Assembly: GCF_913775425.1 (NCBI RefSeq)
Contig: NZ_CAJYIS010000051.1
Span: 1 to 36,151 of the forward strand
From: an uncultured Enterococcus sp.
GTDB taxonomy: Bacteria; Bacillota; Bacilli; Lactobacillales; Enterococcaceae
Length of the DNA stretch: 36,151 nt
Direction: 5' to 3'
Of the stretch, positions 1 through 8,462 are shown piece after piece (positions within the stretch are counted from its first letter, which is position 1; every line of letters begins with the position of its first letter). The translations under genes were made by a program, and so were the position numbers. The notes below the pieces were generated by a model that saw nothing but the letters and a program-made list of their open reading frames with translations, searched no databases and was not told where the DNA came from.

Positions 1-602
1 TGTGAGAGTTGGATCTCCTGACCATTTTCATCTTTGATCGTTGGAAATTCTAAATCCGCATTATTTAATACTGAAAAAATCGTTCCTGGAGAACCAAAAA
101 TCTCACCCGCACCTGCTAATAGTGCCTCTTGATCAGCTGGCAACACATGCGCGCGCGCAGCAACCAAGGTTTCGATGTAATGGCGATAATGCACAAGTTG
201 TGTTTCTTCAGTAAAATAACGCTCTAGTGTCTCATCTGACAAGGACAAGACTTCCGGTTCAAACCAAGATAAGCTTGCCGAAACTTGTGAAGCTAAACTG
301 CTCGCGCGAGCGTATAATGCCTGATACATCGTGTTTGTCGTATCTTGGTCATTTTTTAAATGGCTGTACACATATAATGTTTCTAGTTTTCTAGAAATCG
401 TTAATACATATGTCAAGGCGTCTAAAAAAGCAGTGGCGCCATCGCCTAAAGTTCCTTTATAAGAGTCTGCAGCCTTCACTTCTTCTTGAACGACCGCATA
501 GGCCTCTTCAAATGCTTGATCATCTGCAAAAATCGAAGTCAAATCCCACGTTGCATGTTCTGGTACACTTTCTCTAGTTGGTAATTGTGTTGTTTCTGAC
601 AT
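1..602 (-). CDS. pepF: Oligoendopeptidase F, N-terminal part (cut by window edge)
   Basis: Reading the minus strand from the ATG at 602 gives an open frame that runs off the window edge (200 codons visible). It starts MSETTQLPTRESVPEHATWD, followed by the helical N-terminal region of PepF/M3B oligoendopeptidases. Family members are about 600 residues and are cytoplasmic zinc metallopeptidases that cut short oligopeptides; the HEXXH zinc motif would lie in the missing part, so catalysis cannot be checked here. The start is supported by AAAAAGGAG nine bases upstream. The gene lies downstream of coiA in the same direction, an arrangement common in Lactobacillales, with 97 bp between them holding a promoter-like sequence. 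The identification rests on the N-terminal sequence and the neighbourhood. Confidence 0.85.
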   Translation of the reverse strand, partial: MSETTQLPTRESVPEHATWDLTSIFADDQAFEEAYAVVQEEVKAADSYKGTLGDGATAFLDALTYVLTISRKLETLYVYSHLKNDQDTTNTMYQALYARASSLASQVSASLSWFEPEVLSLSDETLERYFTEETQLVHYRHYIETLVAARAHVLPADQEALLAGAGEIFGSPGTIFSVLNNADLEFPTIKDENGQEIQLS

Positions 603-639
603 CCAGTCCACTCCTTTTTCTTCGCTCTTGTTCTGTAAA

Positions 640-690
640 ATGATAGATACTCTCATCAATAACAGAATACTCTCATTTTAGCACAAGAAA
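640..690 (-). promoter_or_regulatory. Probable pepF promoter with two direct repeats
   Basis: On the minus strand an extended -10, TGC-TAAAAT (-10 at 675-680 on the plus strand), lies about 75 bp before the pepF ATG. Two copies of ATGAGAGTAT follow (plus-strand 667-676 and 647-656), exactly 20 bp apart, next to the predicted start of transcription. No good -35 is visible. Confidence 0.45.
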
Positions 691-699
691 GAACAGACG

Positions 700-1638
700 T
701 CATGGAAAAGTCTTTTTAGCCAACTGCACACACTCATCAAACAGTGCATGCACGATATCCTCTCGATCTAAAAACGGATAGGGCCAAAGTGCGAGTTCAT
801 CCATCATCTTTTTTCGAAACGCTAAAAATGAATCACTCATCCTAAATAACAAACGATAATAAAGCAAGCGATGGCTAAATAAAATACCAAATTCACTAGT
901 ACTATACATCCAAGATTCCAGGTAAGCTAAGTGGCTACCATATACATAGCACTTTTGTTGTAATAAAACTAAATCACGGCGCTTAAAGGCTAATTGTTGC
1001 TGGATCCAGGTTTGATAAGTGACTGGTCTTGTTTGATGAGTGATTATTGACGCTCGTTCTTTCTTTCTAATTAAGTTGATTTGATTTAACTGATACGTGA
1101 GTCCTTGTTCATAGGACCAATGAAGATAACGAAAAATGAGAAACTGTTTACGAAAGACGTCTAGCCCGTACAAGAAGAAGCCATATTTTGGATCAAACCG
1201 TAAACAAGCTTGCTGTAGTTGGCTCAACCTTTTTGTCGGGTGCAGTCCTTGACCTAATATCCAAATCGGCTGATATCCATGAAGTAGATAATTATGCGTC
1301 CGTTCTAAAAACCGTTTGTGACTAAGCGGACTGCACTGAAATTCAATGACTTGGTCTTCCCACAGTAAATCCGGTCGTTGTTTTAGATCAGGTAGGTAGA
1401 CCTCTAGAGTAAATTGTTGAAAAAAAGTTTGCAATAATAGTTTTCCTGCCAAATGCTCGTAAGTCTCTCCCTCGCTAGCTGGACAAGTCGCTTTTGTTTG
1501 ATGTGCAAAATGTGGAATCATTTTCGTCCCTAATTTTAAGATGACTTTAGTCTGACAGACCGGACAATGATAGGAAAGTGTTCGATCTAACGTTTGATTG
1601 GCCAAATATAATGTCGTTCCCACTTGAGCAAGTAACAT
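700..1638 (-). CDS. coiA: Competence protein CoiA
   Basis: 312 residues, the usual length of CoiA, a cytoplasmic protein needed for recombination of incoming single-stranded DNA during transformation in streptococci and Bacillus. The N-terminal 50 residues hold a zinc-finger-like set (C25, C28, H43, C52) in the context HCPVC and HFAHQ. After it comes a PD-(D/E)xK-type nuclease core: RPD at 88-90 and EFQ at 99-101. The C-terminal half is helical and rich in Arg, Tyr and Leu, as in other CoiA proteins. The ATG has AAAGGAG eight bases upstream. It lies 29 bp after the mecA terminator, with no evident promoter, so it may be transcribed by read-through from mecA. It is the clearest competence-effector gene in the window; function is inferred from the family. 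Confidence 0.88.
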   Translation of the reverse strand: MLLAQVGTTLYLANQTLDRTLSYHCPVCQTKVILKLGTKMIPHFAHQTKATCPASEGETYEHLAGKLLLQTFFQQFTLEVYLPDLKQRPDLLWEDQVIEFQCSPLSHKRFLERTHNYLLHGYQPIWILGQGLHPTKRLSQLQQACLRFDPKYGFFLYGLDVFRKQFLIFRYLHWSYEQGLTYQLNQINLIRKKERASIITHQTRPVTYQTWIQQQLAFKRRDLVLLQQKCYVYGSHLAYLESWMYSTSEFGILFSHRLLYYRLLFRMSDSFLAFRKKMMDELALWPYPFLDREDIVHALFDECVQLAKKTFP

Positions 1639-1667
1639 ACGCAGTCTCCTTTTTAAAAAAACTACGC

Positions 1668-1696
1668 AAAAAAAACCGAATCAAAAAAGATTCGGT
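1668..1696 (-). terminator. Intrinsic terminator after mecA
   Basis: The stem ACCGAATC/GATTCGGT (1675-1682 with 1689-1696), a six-base loop and a T-run on the minus strand (1668-1674). It ends 29 bp before the coiA start. Confidence 0.85.
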
Positions 1697-1705
1697 CTTT
1701 ACGAG

Positions 1706-2437
1706 TTATTTTTTTGTTTCAGGCGCAAAATGCGTACGCAATGTTTCGATGGCATCATTTTCGATGATCAATTCCCCATGTTCTGCTAAAACATCACTTG
1801 TGGTAGATACTTTACGACCAAACTCACCTAAATGAGCTGTGTAGTTGCGAATCGCTTTTTCGGATAGATCTTCATCCTCAAATTTTACTACAAGATAATA
1901 AACATGATCCATCAAATACAATGTCGACGAAATATCATCAATCGCTACTTCATTGGCAAGCCAAATCGCAAGTTCAAAATTTGCAAACTCGATTACAACT
2001 GGTTTATGTTCTTTAGGCAATTTACTTTTGTCCACCTTGCCTTCTTCGTTATCTAATTTTTCGCTAAAGATCTTTTTGATTTCATCATCTGATAATTCTT
2101 CAAATGCTTTGGTCGTATCGATATTATCATCGCTTTCCCACCATTCAGCTTCTGTGTCTTCTTTTGAGAAATCTTCAAATCCTTCTACTGCGTCTTGTGG
2201 GAGACTCTTACTAATGAACAATTCTAAGCCATCACCTTTAGGTAAGACTTGGAACGTCACGGCTTCGCTTCCTTTAAACTCATCATCAATATCGACTTCT
2301 TCTAAAATACTATAGAAAAAACTTTCAATTTCTTTTTGATTGCCTAACAAATCTAAAAAAGTGAATCCTCTAGCAGCTAAATCTTCGCTTTTAATCAATA
2401 CCCGTATGGTATTTTCGTTAATATGCTCCATTTCCAT
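1706..2437 (-). CDS. mecA: Adaptor protein MecA
   Basis: 243 residues from the chosen ATG (MEMEHINENTIRV), matching the MecA N-terminus. An upstream in-frame GTG at 2446 is less likely because GAGGTG is spaced eight bases before the ATG at 2437. MecA adaptors bind substrates through the N-terminal domain and deliver them to ClpC/ClpP through the C-terminal domain. In Bacillus the substrate is ComK, and in streptococci the competence sigma factor ComX. Between the domains is a long acidic linker (about residues 95-140, rich in D/E/K), as is usual. The C-terminal domain includes VIEFANFELAIWLA and YYLVVKFED. It is preceded by spx with its own terminator and has its own good promoter, so it is probably monocistronic with some read-through to coiA. 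Confidence 0.93.
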   Translation of the reverse strand: MEMEHINENTIRVLIKSEDLAARGFTFLDLLGNQKEIESFFYSILEEVDIDDEFKGSEAVTFQVLPKGDGLELFISKSLPQDAVEGFEDFSKEDTEAEWWESDDNIDTTKAFEELSDDEIKKIFSEKLDNEEGKVDKSKLPKEHKPVVIEFANFELAIWLANEVAIDDISSTLYLMDHVYYLVVKFEDEDLSEKAIRNYTAHLGEFGRKVSTTSDVLAEHGELIIENDAIETLRTHFAPETKK

Positions 2438-2514
2438 GTTAGCCACACCTCACTTTACGTATTCCTTCTTTGATACATGCGTATCGTTAACTTTATTCTA
2501 CCGAAACCACCACA

Positions 2515-2549
2515 AATGTAAAGTAATTCCTCTCGTATTTCAAGTACGA
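2515..2549 (-). promoter_or_regulatory. mecA promoter with inverted repeat over the -35
   Basis: Minus-strand TTGAAA (plus 2538-2543), 17-bp spacer, TACATT (plus 2515-2520). The inverted repeat TCGTA-N7-TACGA (2533-2549) brackets the -35, and a 12-bp palindrome TAACAATTGTTA lies at 2573-2584 upstream of it. Confidence 0.65.
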
Positions 2550-2607
2550 ATTGTAGTTTTGTTTTAATTTATTAACAATTGTTATTCGTCTTTGTCATTT
2601 GGGTACG

Positions 2608-2634
2608 AAAAAGGCAAGTGACGAGTCACTTGCC
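2608..2634 (-). terminator. Intrinsic terminator after spx
   Basis: A 10-bp stem GGCAAGTGAC (2613-2622) pairs with GTCACTTGCC (2625-2634); the minus-strand product ends in a T-run (plus 2608-2612). It begins about 12 bp after the spx stop codon. Confidence 0.85.
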
Positions 2635-2646
2635 CATTTTCAAATT

Positions 2647-3045
2647 TTACAAACCTGCCATCAATTGCGCTTGACGCAATTCCAATTGGCGTACATCACG
2701 CGGCAAGAAACGACGAATTTCATCTTCATTGAATCCTACTTGCAAACGTTTCTCATCAACCATAATCGGTCTTCTAAGCAATCCTGGATTTTCTTGGACT
2801 AATTTTAGAAGCTCATTTAATGGAAGCTCATCAAGATCCATGTTCAATTTTTGAAAGACCTTTGAACGAGTGGAGATGATTTCTTCAGTTCCGTCTTCAG
2901 TCATTTGCAAAATCGTTTGCAATTCATGACTCGTTAACGGTTCAGAAAAAATGTTCCGTTCAACAAAAGGAATTTCGTGTTCTTGCAACCAAGCCCGGGC
3001 TTTTCTGCATGACGTACAACTTGGGGAAGTATAAAGTGTCAACAA
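2647..3045 (-). CDS. spx: Transcriptional regulator Spx
   Basis: An ArsC-like thioredoxin-fold regulator that binds the RNA polymerase alpha C-terminal domain and controls the thiol and oxidative stress response. The N-terminal redox motif CTSC is present, as is the RRPI stretch late in the protein that is typical of Spx. The chosen start is TTG at 3045, eight bases after AAGGAG, giving a protein beginning [13 protein letters not shown] of 132 residues, the normal Spx length. An in-frame GTG at 3054 overlaps the ribosome binding site and is unlikely. Spx is normally degraded by ClpXP. The gene sits alone, followed by a terminator and preceded by a long, complex regulatory region. Enterococci often carry more than one Spx-like protein; which copy this is cannot be told here. 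Confidence 0.93.
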   Translation of the reverse strand: MLTLYTSPSCTSCRKARAWLQEHEIPFVERNIFSEPLTSHELQTILQMTEDGTEEIISTRSKVFQKLNMDLDELPLNELLKLVQENPGLLRRPIMVDEKRLQVGFNEDEIRRFLPRDVRQLELRQAQLMAGL

Positions 3046-3190
3046 CGTAATCACTCCTTTATTTTAAGAAATGACGAAGTAGTTCGCCATTTCACTTTAT
3101 TGTTTTATTATACAAGATTAATCAATAGAATACTACCTCTTTTTTTTGCACACTCGGAAATAACGAACATTAAAATTATTTACAAACGTT

Positions 3191-3228
3191 ATTGTACCGG
3201 GTTTAATCAAAGGTTAAGAGTTTGTTAA
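3191..3228 (-). promoter_or_regulatory. OmpR/PhoP-type direct-repeat box and distal spx promoter
   Basis: On the minus strand the hexamers TTAACA, TTAACC and TTAAAC are separated by exactly five bases each (plus 3223-3228, 3212-3217, 3201-3206). Four bases later comes TACAAT (3191-3196), a good -10. The middle repeat takes the place of the -35. This spacing is that of PhoP boxes in Bacillus. Read on the plus strand, the same repeats resemble the WalR half-site TGTWAH. The predicted leader to spx is about 140 nt. Confidence 0.5.
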
Positions 3229-3293
3229 GAACCCAAATTATTTTTTAATTTTTTTTACAGATCCATAAATAACTTGTGTACTTAAATACATTT

Positions 3294-3307
3294 AGAAAGC
3301 GTTACCT
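3294..3307. promoter_or_regulatory. cre-like (CcpA) site
   Basis: The sequence AGAAAGCGTTACCT agrees with the consensus TGWAARCGYTWNCW at 13 of 14 positions, the first base being the mismatch. It lies about 100 bp upstream of the distal spx promoter, so a role for CcpA there is only possible. Confidence 0.35.
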
Positions 3308-3426
3308 TTATGCTCAGTCCAAAACATTTGAAATAGTTCGTAACATTTCTCACGAGCTCATTTTATTCTAATTAGAATATGTGTTCTATAATAGTATGTT
3401 TTAAACCATTCTGTCAAACAAGTTGT

Positions 3427-5148
3427 CTAGGCCAACGAACGAAACTGCGCATCGTATAATTTTTGATACGCACCTTTGTTTGCTAGCAATTCTTCATGGC
3501 TGCCTTGTTCGATGATCCCATTTGGACTAACCACGATGATTCTATCTGCATGTTGGACCGTTGCCAAACGATGGGCAATGATCATCGTCGTTCTGCCTTT
3601 GGCTAAAGTATCAAGTGACTCTTGGATGACTTGTTCAGTTTCTGTATCGAGCGCTGAAGTTGCTTCGTCTAAAATCAAGATCGGTGGATTTTTTAAAAAC
3701 ATCCGCGCGATCGCCACTCGTTGCTTTTGCCCACCAGATAGTTTCACACCACGTTCACCAATGATCGTATCTAAGCCTTGATCCATTTGTGCAATAACTT
3801 GCTCTAAATGCGCAAGGCGCACTGCTGTTAAAATCTCCGCTTCTGTTGCGTCTAATTTTCCATACGCGATATTCTCACGAATCGTTCCGGGAAATAAAAA
3901 GACATCTTGTTGGACTGTGCCGATATGTTGGCGTAACGAAGCCAATGTAAACGACTGGATATTTTGGCCATCGATGGTGATCTGGCCAGTAGTCGCTTCG
4001 TAAAAGCGCGGCAATAGATTACATAATGTGGTTTTGCCTGATCCACTTTGTCCAACAAAGGCAACTGTTTCTCCTGCTTTGATTTCTAGTGAAAGATGAC
4101 TCAATACTTGATGAGCATTTCCATAAGCAAATGAAACGTCATCATATACGATATCTCCGATAACGTGCGTTAAGCGTTTGGCATCTTGATGATCTTTGAT
4201 TTCAATCGGACGATCGAGCTCTTCAGTGAAGCGTTTAAATCCGGCGATCCCTTTTGGATAACTTTCGATCATTGTATTGATTTTTTCGATTGGACGGACA
4301 AATACATTAGCTAGTAAGATAAAGCTGACAAATTGTCCAGTCAACAACTCCCCTTTGATCGTATAATAGGAACCAAAAAGTAAAGCAAACAAGTTGATCA
4401 AACGAATAAATAAGTAATTATACGAGGAACTAACGGCCATGACTTGGTAAAAGCGGATTTTCGCTTGACGATAGCGTTCGCTCAATTCTTGGAATCGTGT
4501 ATTTTCAAAGTGTTCGTTGGCAAATGATTGCGTCACTCGAACACCGCTTACAGCCGCTTCTACTCCAGAATTAAATTCACCGATCGTATCATAGATATCA
4601 GTGTTGACTTGTGTCATTTTTTGATTGAAAAAATAGAGCGCAAAAATAATAAATGGAACTAAAATGATCGTCGCGATCGCAAGTGCGGCATGCATTTGAT
4701 ACATCAAGAAAAACGCACCAGTCATTGTCATAATCGTGATAAAGATGTCTTCAGGTCCATGATGGGCAACTTCTGATATTTCAAACAAATCCGTTGTCAA
4801 ACGACTGATCAATTTTCCAGTTTTTTGATTGTCGTAATACGTAAACGACTGCTTTTGTAAATGCGTAAACAATTCTTTTCGCATATCGGTTTCAATATTG
4901 ACTCCAAGTTTATGGCCAAAATAGACGACGATATATTGTAAACCAGTATTGATCAAATAAAAGAGTAATAAGCCTAAACAGGCCAATAAAATATACCGAA
5001 AATTATTCATCGGCATGATCCGATCGATCACCACGTTTACCGCAACTGGAAACGTCAGTTCCAGTAATCCTGCTAATACAGCACAACCAAAATCCAATAG
5101 AAATAACTTACGATATGGTTTGTAATAATTAAAAAAACGTCTAAACAC
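3427..5148 (-). CDS. ABC exporter, fused membrane and ATPase domains
   Basis: 573 residues: an exporter-type transmembrane domain (about 1-310, six predicted segments) and an ATPase domain with Walker A GQSGSGKTT (366-374), Q-loop, signature LSGGQ (470-474), Walker B ILILDE (490-495) and the switch His in IIAHR (526). This is the layout of homodimeric multidrug or lipid exporters of the BmrA/MsbA class. No peptidase domain is present, so it is not a bacteriocin processing transporter. The substrate cannot be told from sequence. The start has AGGAGG nine bases upstream. The terminator of the SNF2 gene lies about 20 bp before this start and there is no promoter between them, so transcription may depend on read-through or on a promoter inside the SNF2 gene. 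Confidence 0.88.
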   Translation of the reverse strand: MFRRFFNYYKPYRKLFLLDFGCAVLAGLLELTFPVAVNVVIDRIMPMNNFRYILLACLGLLLFYLINTGLQYIVVYFGHKLGVNIETDMRKELFTHLQKQSFTYYDNQKTGKLISRLTTDLFEISEVAHHGPEDIFITIMTMTGAFFLMYQMHAALAIATIILVPFIIFALYFFNQKMTQVNTDIYDTIGEFNSGVEAAVSGVRVTQSFANEHFENTRFQELSERYRQAKIRFYQVMAVSSSYNYLFIRLINLFALLFGSYYTIKGELLTGQFVSFILLANVFVRPIEKINTMIESYPKGIAGFKRFTEELDRPIEIKDHQDAKRLTHVIGDIVYDDVSFAYGNAHQVLSHLSLEIKAGETVAFVGQSGSGKTTLCNLLPRFYEATTGQITIDGQNIQSFTLASLRQHIGTVQQDVFLFPGTIRENIAYGKLDATEAEILTAVRLAHLEQVIAQMDQGLDTIIGERGVKLSGGQKQRVAIARMFLKNPPILILDEATSALDTETEQVIQESLDTLAKGRTTMIIAHRLATVQHADRIIVVSPNGIIEQGSHEELLANKGAYQKLYDAQFRSLA

Positions 5149-5167
5149 TAGTTTCCTCCTATAATGA

Positions 5168-5195
5168 AAACCGCAGCTAGGTTCAGCTGCGGTTT
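5168..5195 (-). terminator. Hairpin between SNF2 gene and ABC transporter
   Basis: An 11-bp stem AAACCGCAGCT (5168-5178) pairs with AGCTGCGGTTT (5185-5195) around a six-base loop. The T-run on the minus strand is short (TTTTC), so it may be leaky. Confidence 0.65.
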
Positions 5196-5197
5196 AT

Positions 5198-8100
5198 TTA
5201 TTCTTCTCCGATACTTAAAATCAAGCGAATATCTTCTTCTGTCATTTGTTGAAGCTGCGTTTCATTTCCTTGGATGACTTTTTGGAAGAGTTCACGTTTT
5301 TCATTTTGTAACGTATTCATTCGTTCTTCGATCGTACCTTCTGCGATCATGCGCCATACTTCGACTACTTTTTCTTGTCCCATACGATGCGCGCGACCTG
5401 CTGCTTGTTCTTCAACTGCTGGATTCCACCATAGATCATATAAAATGACCGTATCCGCACCAGTCAAGTTCAGCCCGGTCCCACCAGCTTTTAATGAAAT
5501 CAAGAAGACATCGCCTTCTCCTTCATTAAAGGAATCGACCATTTCGATCCGTTCTTTTGGTGGTGTACTTCCACGTAAATAAAAGTGAGACAACCCGATC
5601 TCATCTAAAGCTTGTTCGATCAACGTCAACATACTCGTAAACTGTGAAAACAGCAATACTCGTCGATTGTTTTCTTTTGCTGCTAACAATAGATCTTTGA
5701 CTTGCTCTAATTTACCAGATCCACCGGTATAATCCTCAACAAATAGTCGTGGATCACAACAAATTTGACGCAAACGCGTTAACCCAGCTAAGATACTGAT
5801 GCGATTTTTCTTAAAGGTCGCAGAATCCATCTGGTTGATCTCATCTTGCATTTGACGCAAGTAGGCCAAGTAGATGGTTTTTTGCTCATTGGTCAGCCCA
5901 CTATAGTAGTTGGTTTCGATTTTTTCTGGAAGATCTTTTAACACATTTGTTTTATCCCGACGTAAAATAAAAGGTTGGATCATTTGCGCGATTTCCGATG
6001 TCGCCAATTGACGATAGGTGCCACGATTTGGGAAAAATCCTGGCATGATCATTTGAAATAGTGACCATAGTTCATCTAAATTATTCTCGATTGGTGTCCC
6101 ACTCAAGGCAAAGCGATGCGTTACCTTTAAAGATCGCAACGCTTGTGCTGTTTTGGTCCCACTATTTTTGACCATTTGCGCTTCGTCTAAAATCAAATAA
6201 TCTAGAGTTGCCTCTTGATAGTGATCGATATCGCTACGCATACTTGCATATGACGTGATGTAGATATCTGCTTTTTGTGCGAGTTGTTGCTCGCGTTCTT
6301 CTTTGGTTCCACTGACGACCATGACTGAAAGATCTGGCGCAAATTGTTTGATTTCTTGTGACCAGTTGTACGTCAAACTGGCTGGAGCCACGATCAAGGT
6401 ATGCAAGATGCCATTTGTTTGTTTTTCAGATAGCAAATAACAAATCGTCTGCAACGTTTTTCCAAGTCCCATCTCATCAGCTAAGATCCCACCAAATTGA
6501 TAGTGACTTAGCATCTTCAACCAACGAAAACCCGTTACTTGATAGTCGCGTAATGTCGCATTTAACCCTTCAGGTAGCGCGACTTCATAGGTTTCAGGAT
6601 GCAATAAGTCTTGTGTCATTTGTTTAAAAGACGAACCATACTGGACTTTTTCACCTAATGTTTCTTCTAATAGCAATCCTTGATTTTTAGGAATTTTGAC
6701 GACACCATCTTCTAATTCGAACCCTTGGCGCAATTGTTGTAAGACTTGGGCGGTTTCTTCAAACGCTTCCGTTTCAAACGAGACGATCTGACCATTTTCT
6801 AAAGTATAAAATTGATCTTGTTGCAATAAACTTCTCAAGACTGCGTCGACTTCATGTTCACCGATACCACTGACATCAAATTTTACCGCTAACCAAGAAG
6901 ATTCTTCATCAACTGAGATTTCTGGTGTCACGAAACGACCGTCTAAATACAATTCTCGTAGTTTTTTCCCCATACGAACATCGCCTATCTCACGTAAGTA
7001 CGGAATTTCTGAAGCAAAAAAGCGGAATAACGCTTCTTTTTGAGGAATCGGTTTTTCAAATCCCGTCTCAGTTGGAGTAAATCCTAAAGTCTTCATGCGA
7101 TCACGTGCTTGTTGTTCACGCTTTAGATCACGTAAGACTTCTTTTGAACCATCAACTGCTGTATTTTCTGCTTCATCTGTTGAAAACAAACGATCCTCAT
7201 ACGTAAAATGGATCTTTGCGTCGATCATTTGTCTGCGTTTTTTCAATAAATACGTAATCCGTAACGGAAATTCAGCCACGATTTCATGAACTTCTGGAGC
7301 AATCGTTACCTCGGCAATCTCTTCTAATAAAGGTACGATCTGACGAAACATCTCCGATAGTTTTTCTTTGCTGTAGACGACTTTAGCATCGTCCAAACGT
7401 TTTCTTAACTGATCCATCGCCAAATAGACTGTTACTTGACGTGGGGTCAATATGTACCACGTCCGTTCTTTGATAGCTAAATTATAGTGTTGAAACAATT
7501 GGTCAAAACGATCTTGTAACTCTAAGACGAACTGATCGGTTTCTTTCGTCACAAAAAAGGCTAACGGACGGCCACCCGTAACTAATTTAGGTACATACGT
7601 GGTCGCTTCTTTCGTCTGGAATAGACAAGTGATCGGTTCACAAATTTCAAGGACTGTGCGCAACTGTTCTACTGGTAACAAAAAGTATTTTTTATCTAGT
7701 TTTCCTTTGACTTGAATCCCCATCTGACCAAGCAGCTGTTGCGTTTGTGTCAGCTCATTAAAATAAGCCAATACCTTTCTTGTCGCTTCATCAAATACAT
7801 GGTGTGCCAAGACAAAGGTGTGTTTTTTATTGGCAACATAGCTTTTTTCTTCCATAAAGACTTGCAAAAATTTAAATACATTTTTGACCACATACTGGCG
7901 TTCATTCACTAAGCCGACTTTTAGACTGACACCTAACACATCGAGCTCATCATGATACGGATTGGTCTCAAGCCCTTCGATCAACACTTCGATCGACAGT
8001 TGTGGATGTGGTTGTGGGGTCTCGATTTGCAATCGGCTTAAGCCGTTTGTAAACATATCTGAAGTCGAAAATGTCACCGGAGCGGCATCTTTAGGCAACT

Positions 8101-8359
8101 GCCTAGTCTTACCTTCTTGTCGCAAATACAATTCCACAGCAACCGTATGTTTGCAATAATGGTGTTCTTCCCAATAAGGACATTGACAAAAGTCCTCTTC
8201 TTTTGCAGTCGCATCTAAATCGACTTGGTACAATTCACTACCAAGGACTTGAGCATGCCAAACTTGTTGCGCTGGATCAGGGGTCACAGAAAGGACACGA
8301 TCATTTTCGAGGTATTTTCTGCCCTTGGCAATGATTCGTTCTGGAATACTCCACTTCAT
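5198..8359 (-). CDS. SNF2-family helicase-like ATPase with SWIM zinc finger
   Basis: 1053 residues. The N-terminus carries a SWIM zinc-binding motif (C58, C60, C69, H71 in FCQCPYW and YCKH). A middle region is typical of bacterial SNF2-associated proteins. The C-terminal half holds a Swi2/Snf2 double RecA core: motif I ADEMGLGKT near residue 626, motif II DEAQ near 725, the SGTPIENNLDELWSLF stretch, and late motifs including GGTGLNLTGADTVI and AAGRAHRMGQ. Such proteins translocate on double-stranded DNA and remodel protein-DNA complexes; the bacterial target is unknown. The length is normal and the gene appears intact. It starts 95 bp from the plsC stop, behind the plsC terminator and an extended -10 promoter. 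Confidence 0.9.
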   Translation of the reverse strand: MKWSIPERIIAKGRKYLENDRVLSVTPDPAQQVWHAQVLGSELYQVDLDATAKEEDFCQCPYWEEHHYCKHTVAVELYLRQEGKTRQLPKDAAPVTFSTSDMFTNGLSRLQIETPQPHPQLSIEVLIEGLETNPYHDELDVLGVSLKVGLVNERQYVVKNVFKFLQVFMEEKSYVANKKHTFVLAHHVFDEATRKVLAYFNELTQTQQLLGQMGIQVKGKLDKKYFLLPVEQLRTVLEICEPITCLFQTKEATTYVPKLVTGGRPLAFFVTKETDQFVLELQDRFDQLFQHYNLAIKERTWYILTPRQVTVYLAMDQLRKRLDDAKVVYSKEKLSEMFRQIVPLLEEIAEVTIAPEVHEIVAEFPLRITYLLKKRRQMIDAKIHFTYEDRLFSTDEAENTAVDGSKEVLRDLKREQQARDRMKTLGFTPTETGFEKPIPQKEALFRFFASEIPYLREIGDVRMGKKLRELYLDGRFVTPEISVDEESSWLAVKFDVSGIGEHEVDAVLRSLLQQDQFYTLENGQIVSFETEAFEETAQVLQQLRQGFELEDGVVKIPKNQGLLLEETLGEKVQYGSSFKQMTQDLLHPETYEVALPEGLNATLRDYQVTGFRWLKMLSHYQFGGILADEMGLGKTLQTICYLLSEKQTNGILHTLIVAPASLTYNWSQEIKQFAPDLSVMVVSGTKEEREQQLAQKADIYITSYASMRSDIDHYQEATLDYLILDEAQMVKNSGTKTAQALRSLKVTHRFALSGTPIENNLDELWSLFQMIMPGFFPNRGTYRQLATSEIAQMIQPFILRRDKTNVLKDLPEKIETNYYSGLTNEQKTIYLAYLRQMQDEINQMDSATFKKNRISILAGLTRLRQICCDPRLFVEDYTGGSGKLEQVKDLLLAAKENNRRVLLFSQFTSMLTLIEQALDEIGLSHFYLRGSTPPKERIEMVDSFNEGEGDVFLISLKAGGTGLNLTGADTVILYDLWWNPAVEEQAAGRAHRMGQEKVVEVWRMIAEGTIEERMNTLQNEKRELFQKVIQGNETQLQQMTEEDIRLILSIGEE

Positions 8360-8404
8360 TCATACTACTCCTTTCGTCTACCATCTAAAAAAGATTCTCT
8401 TGAT

Positions 8405-8430
8405 ATTATACCATCTATTCCTAAAAGAAA
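8405..8430 (-). promoter_or_regulatory. Promoter of the SNF2 gene
   Basis: Minus-strand extended -10 TGG-TATAAT (-10 at plus 8405-8410), about 46 bp before the ATG. The -35 is weak. It lies between the plsC terminator and the SNF2 start. Confidence 0.55.
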
Positions 8431-8433
8431 CAG

Positions 8434-8462
8434 AAAAAGCCCAGTGAAAAATCACTAGGCTT
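8434..8462 (-). terminator. Intrinsic terminator overlapping the plsC stop codon
   Basis: An 11-bp stem (8437-8447 with 8452-8462, one G-U pair on the RNA) followed by a T-run on the minus strand. The stem includes the TAG stop at 8455-8457. Confidence 0.8.

Larger units (their letters stand above)
3046..3426 (-). promoter_or_regulatory. Gene-free 380-bp region upstream of spx
   Basis: No convincing gene. It holds a proximal -10 TATAAT for spx (plus 3107-3112, no good -35), a distal promoter-like TACAAT (plus 3191-3196) preceded by three 11-bp-spaced TTAACA-like hexamers (3201-3228), a cre-like sequence at 3294-3307 and a perfect 14-bp palindrome at 3365-3378. No terminator was found after the ABC transporter that ends at 3427, so its transcript may run into this region. 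Confidence 0.6.
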
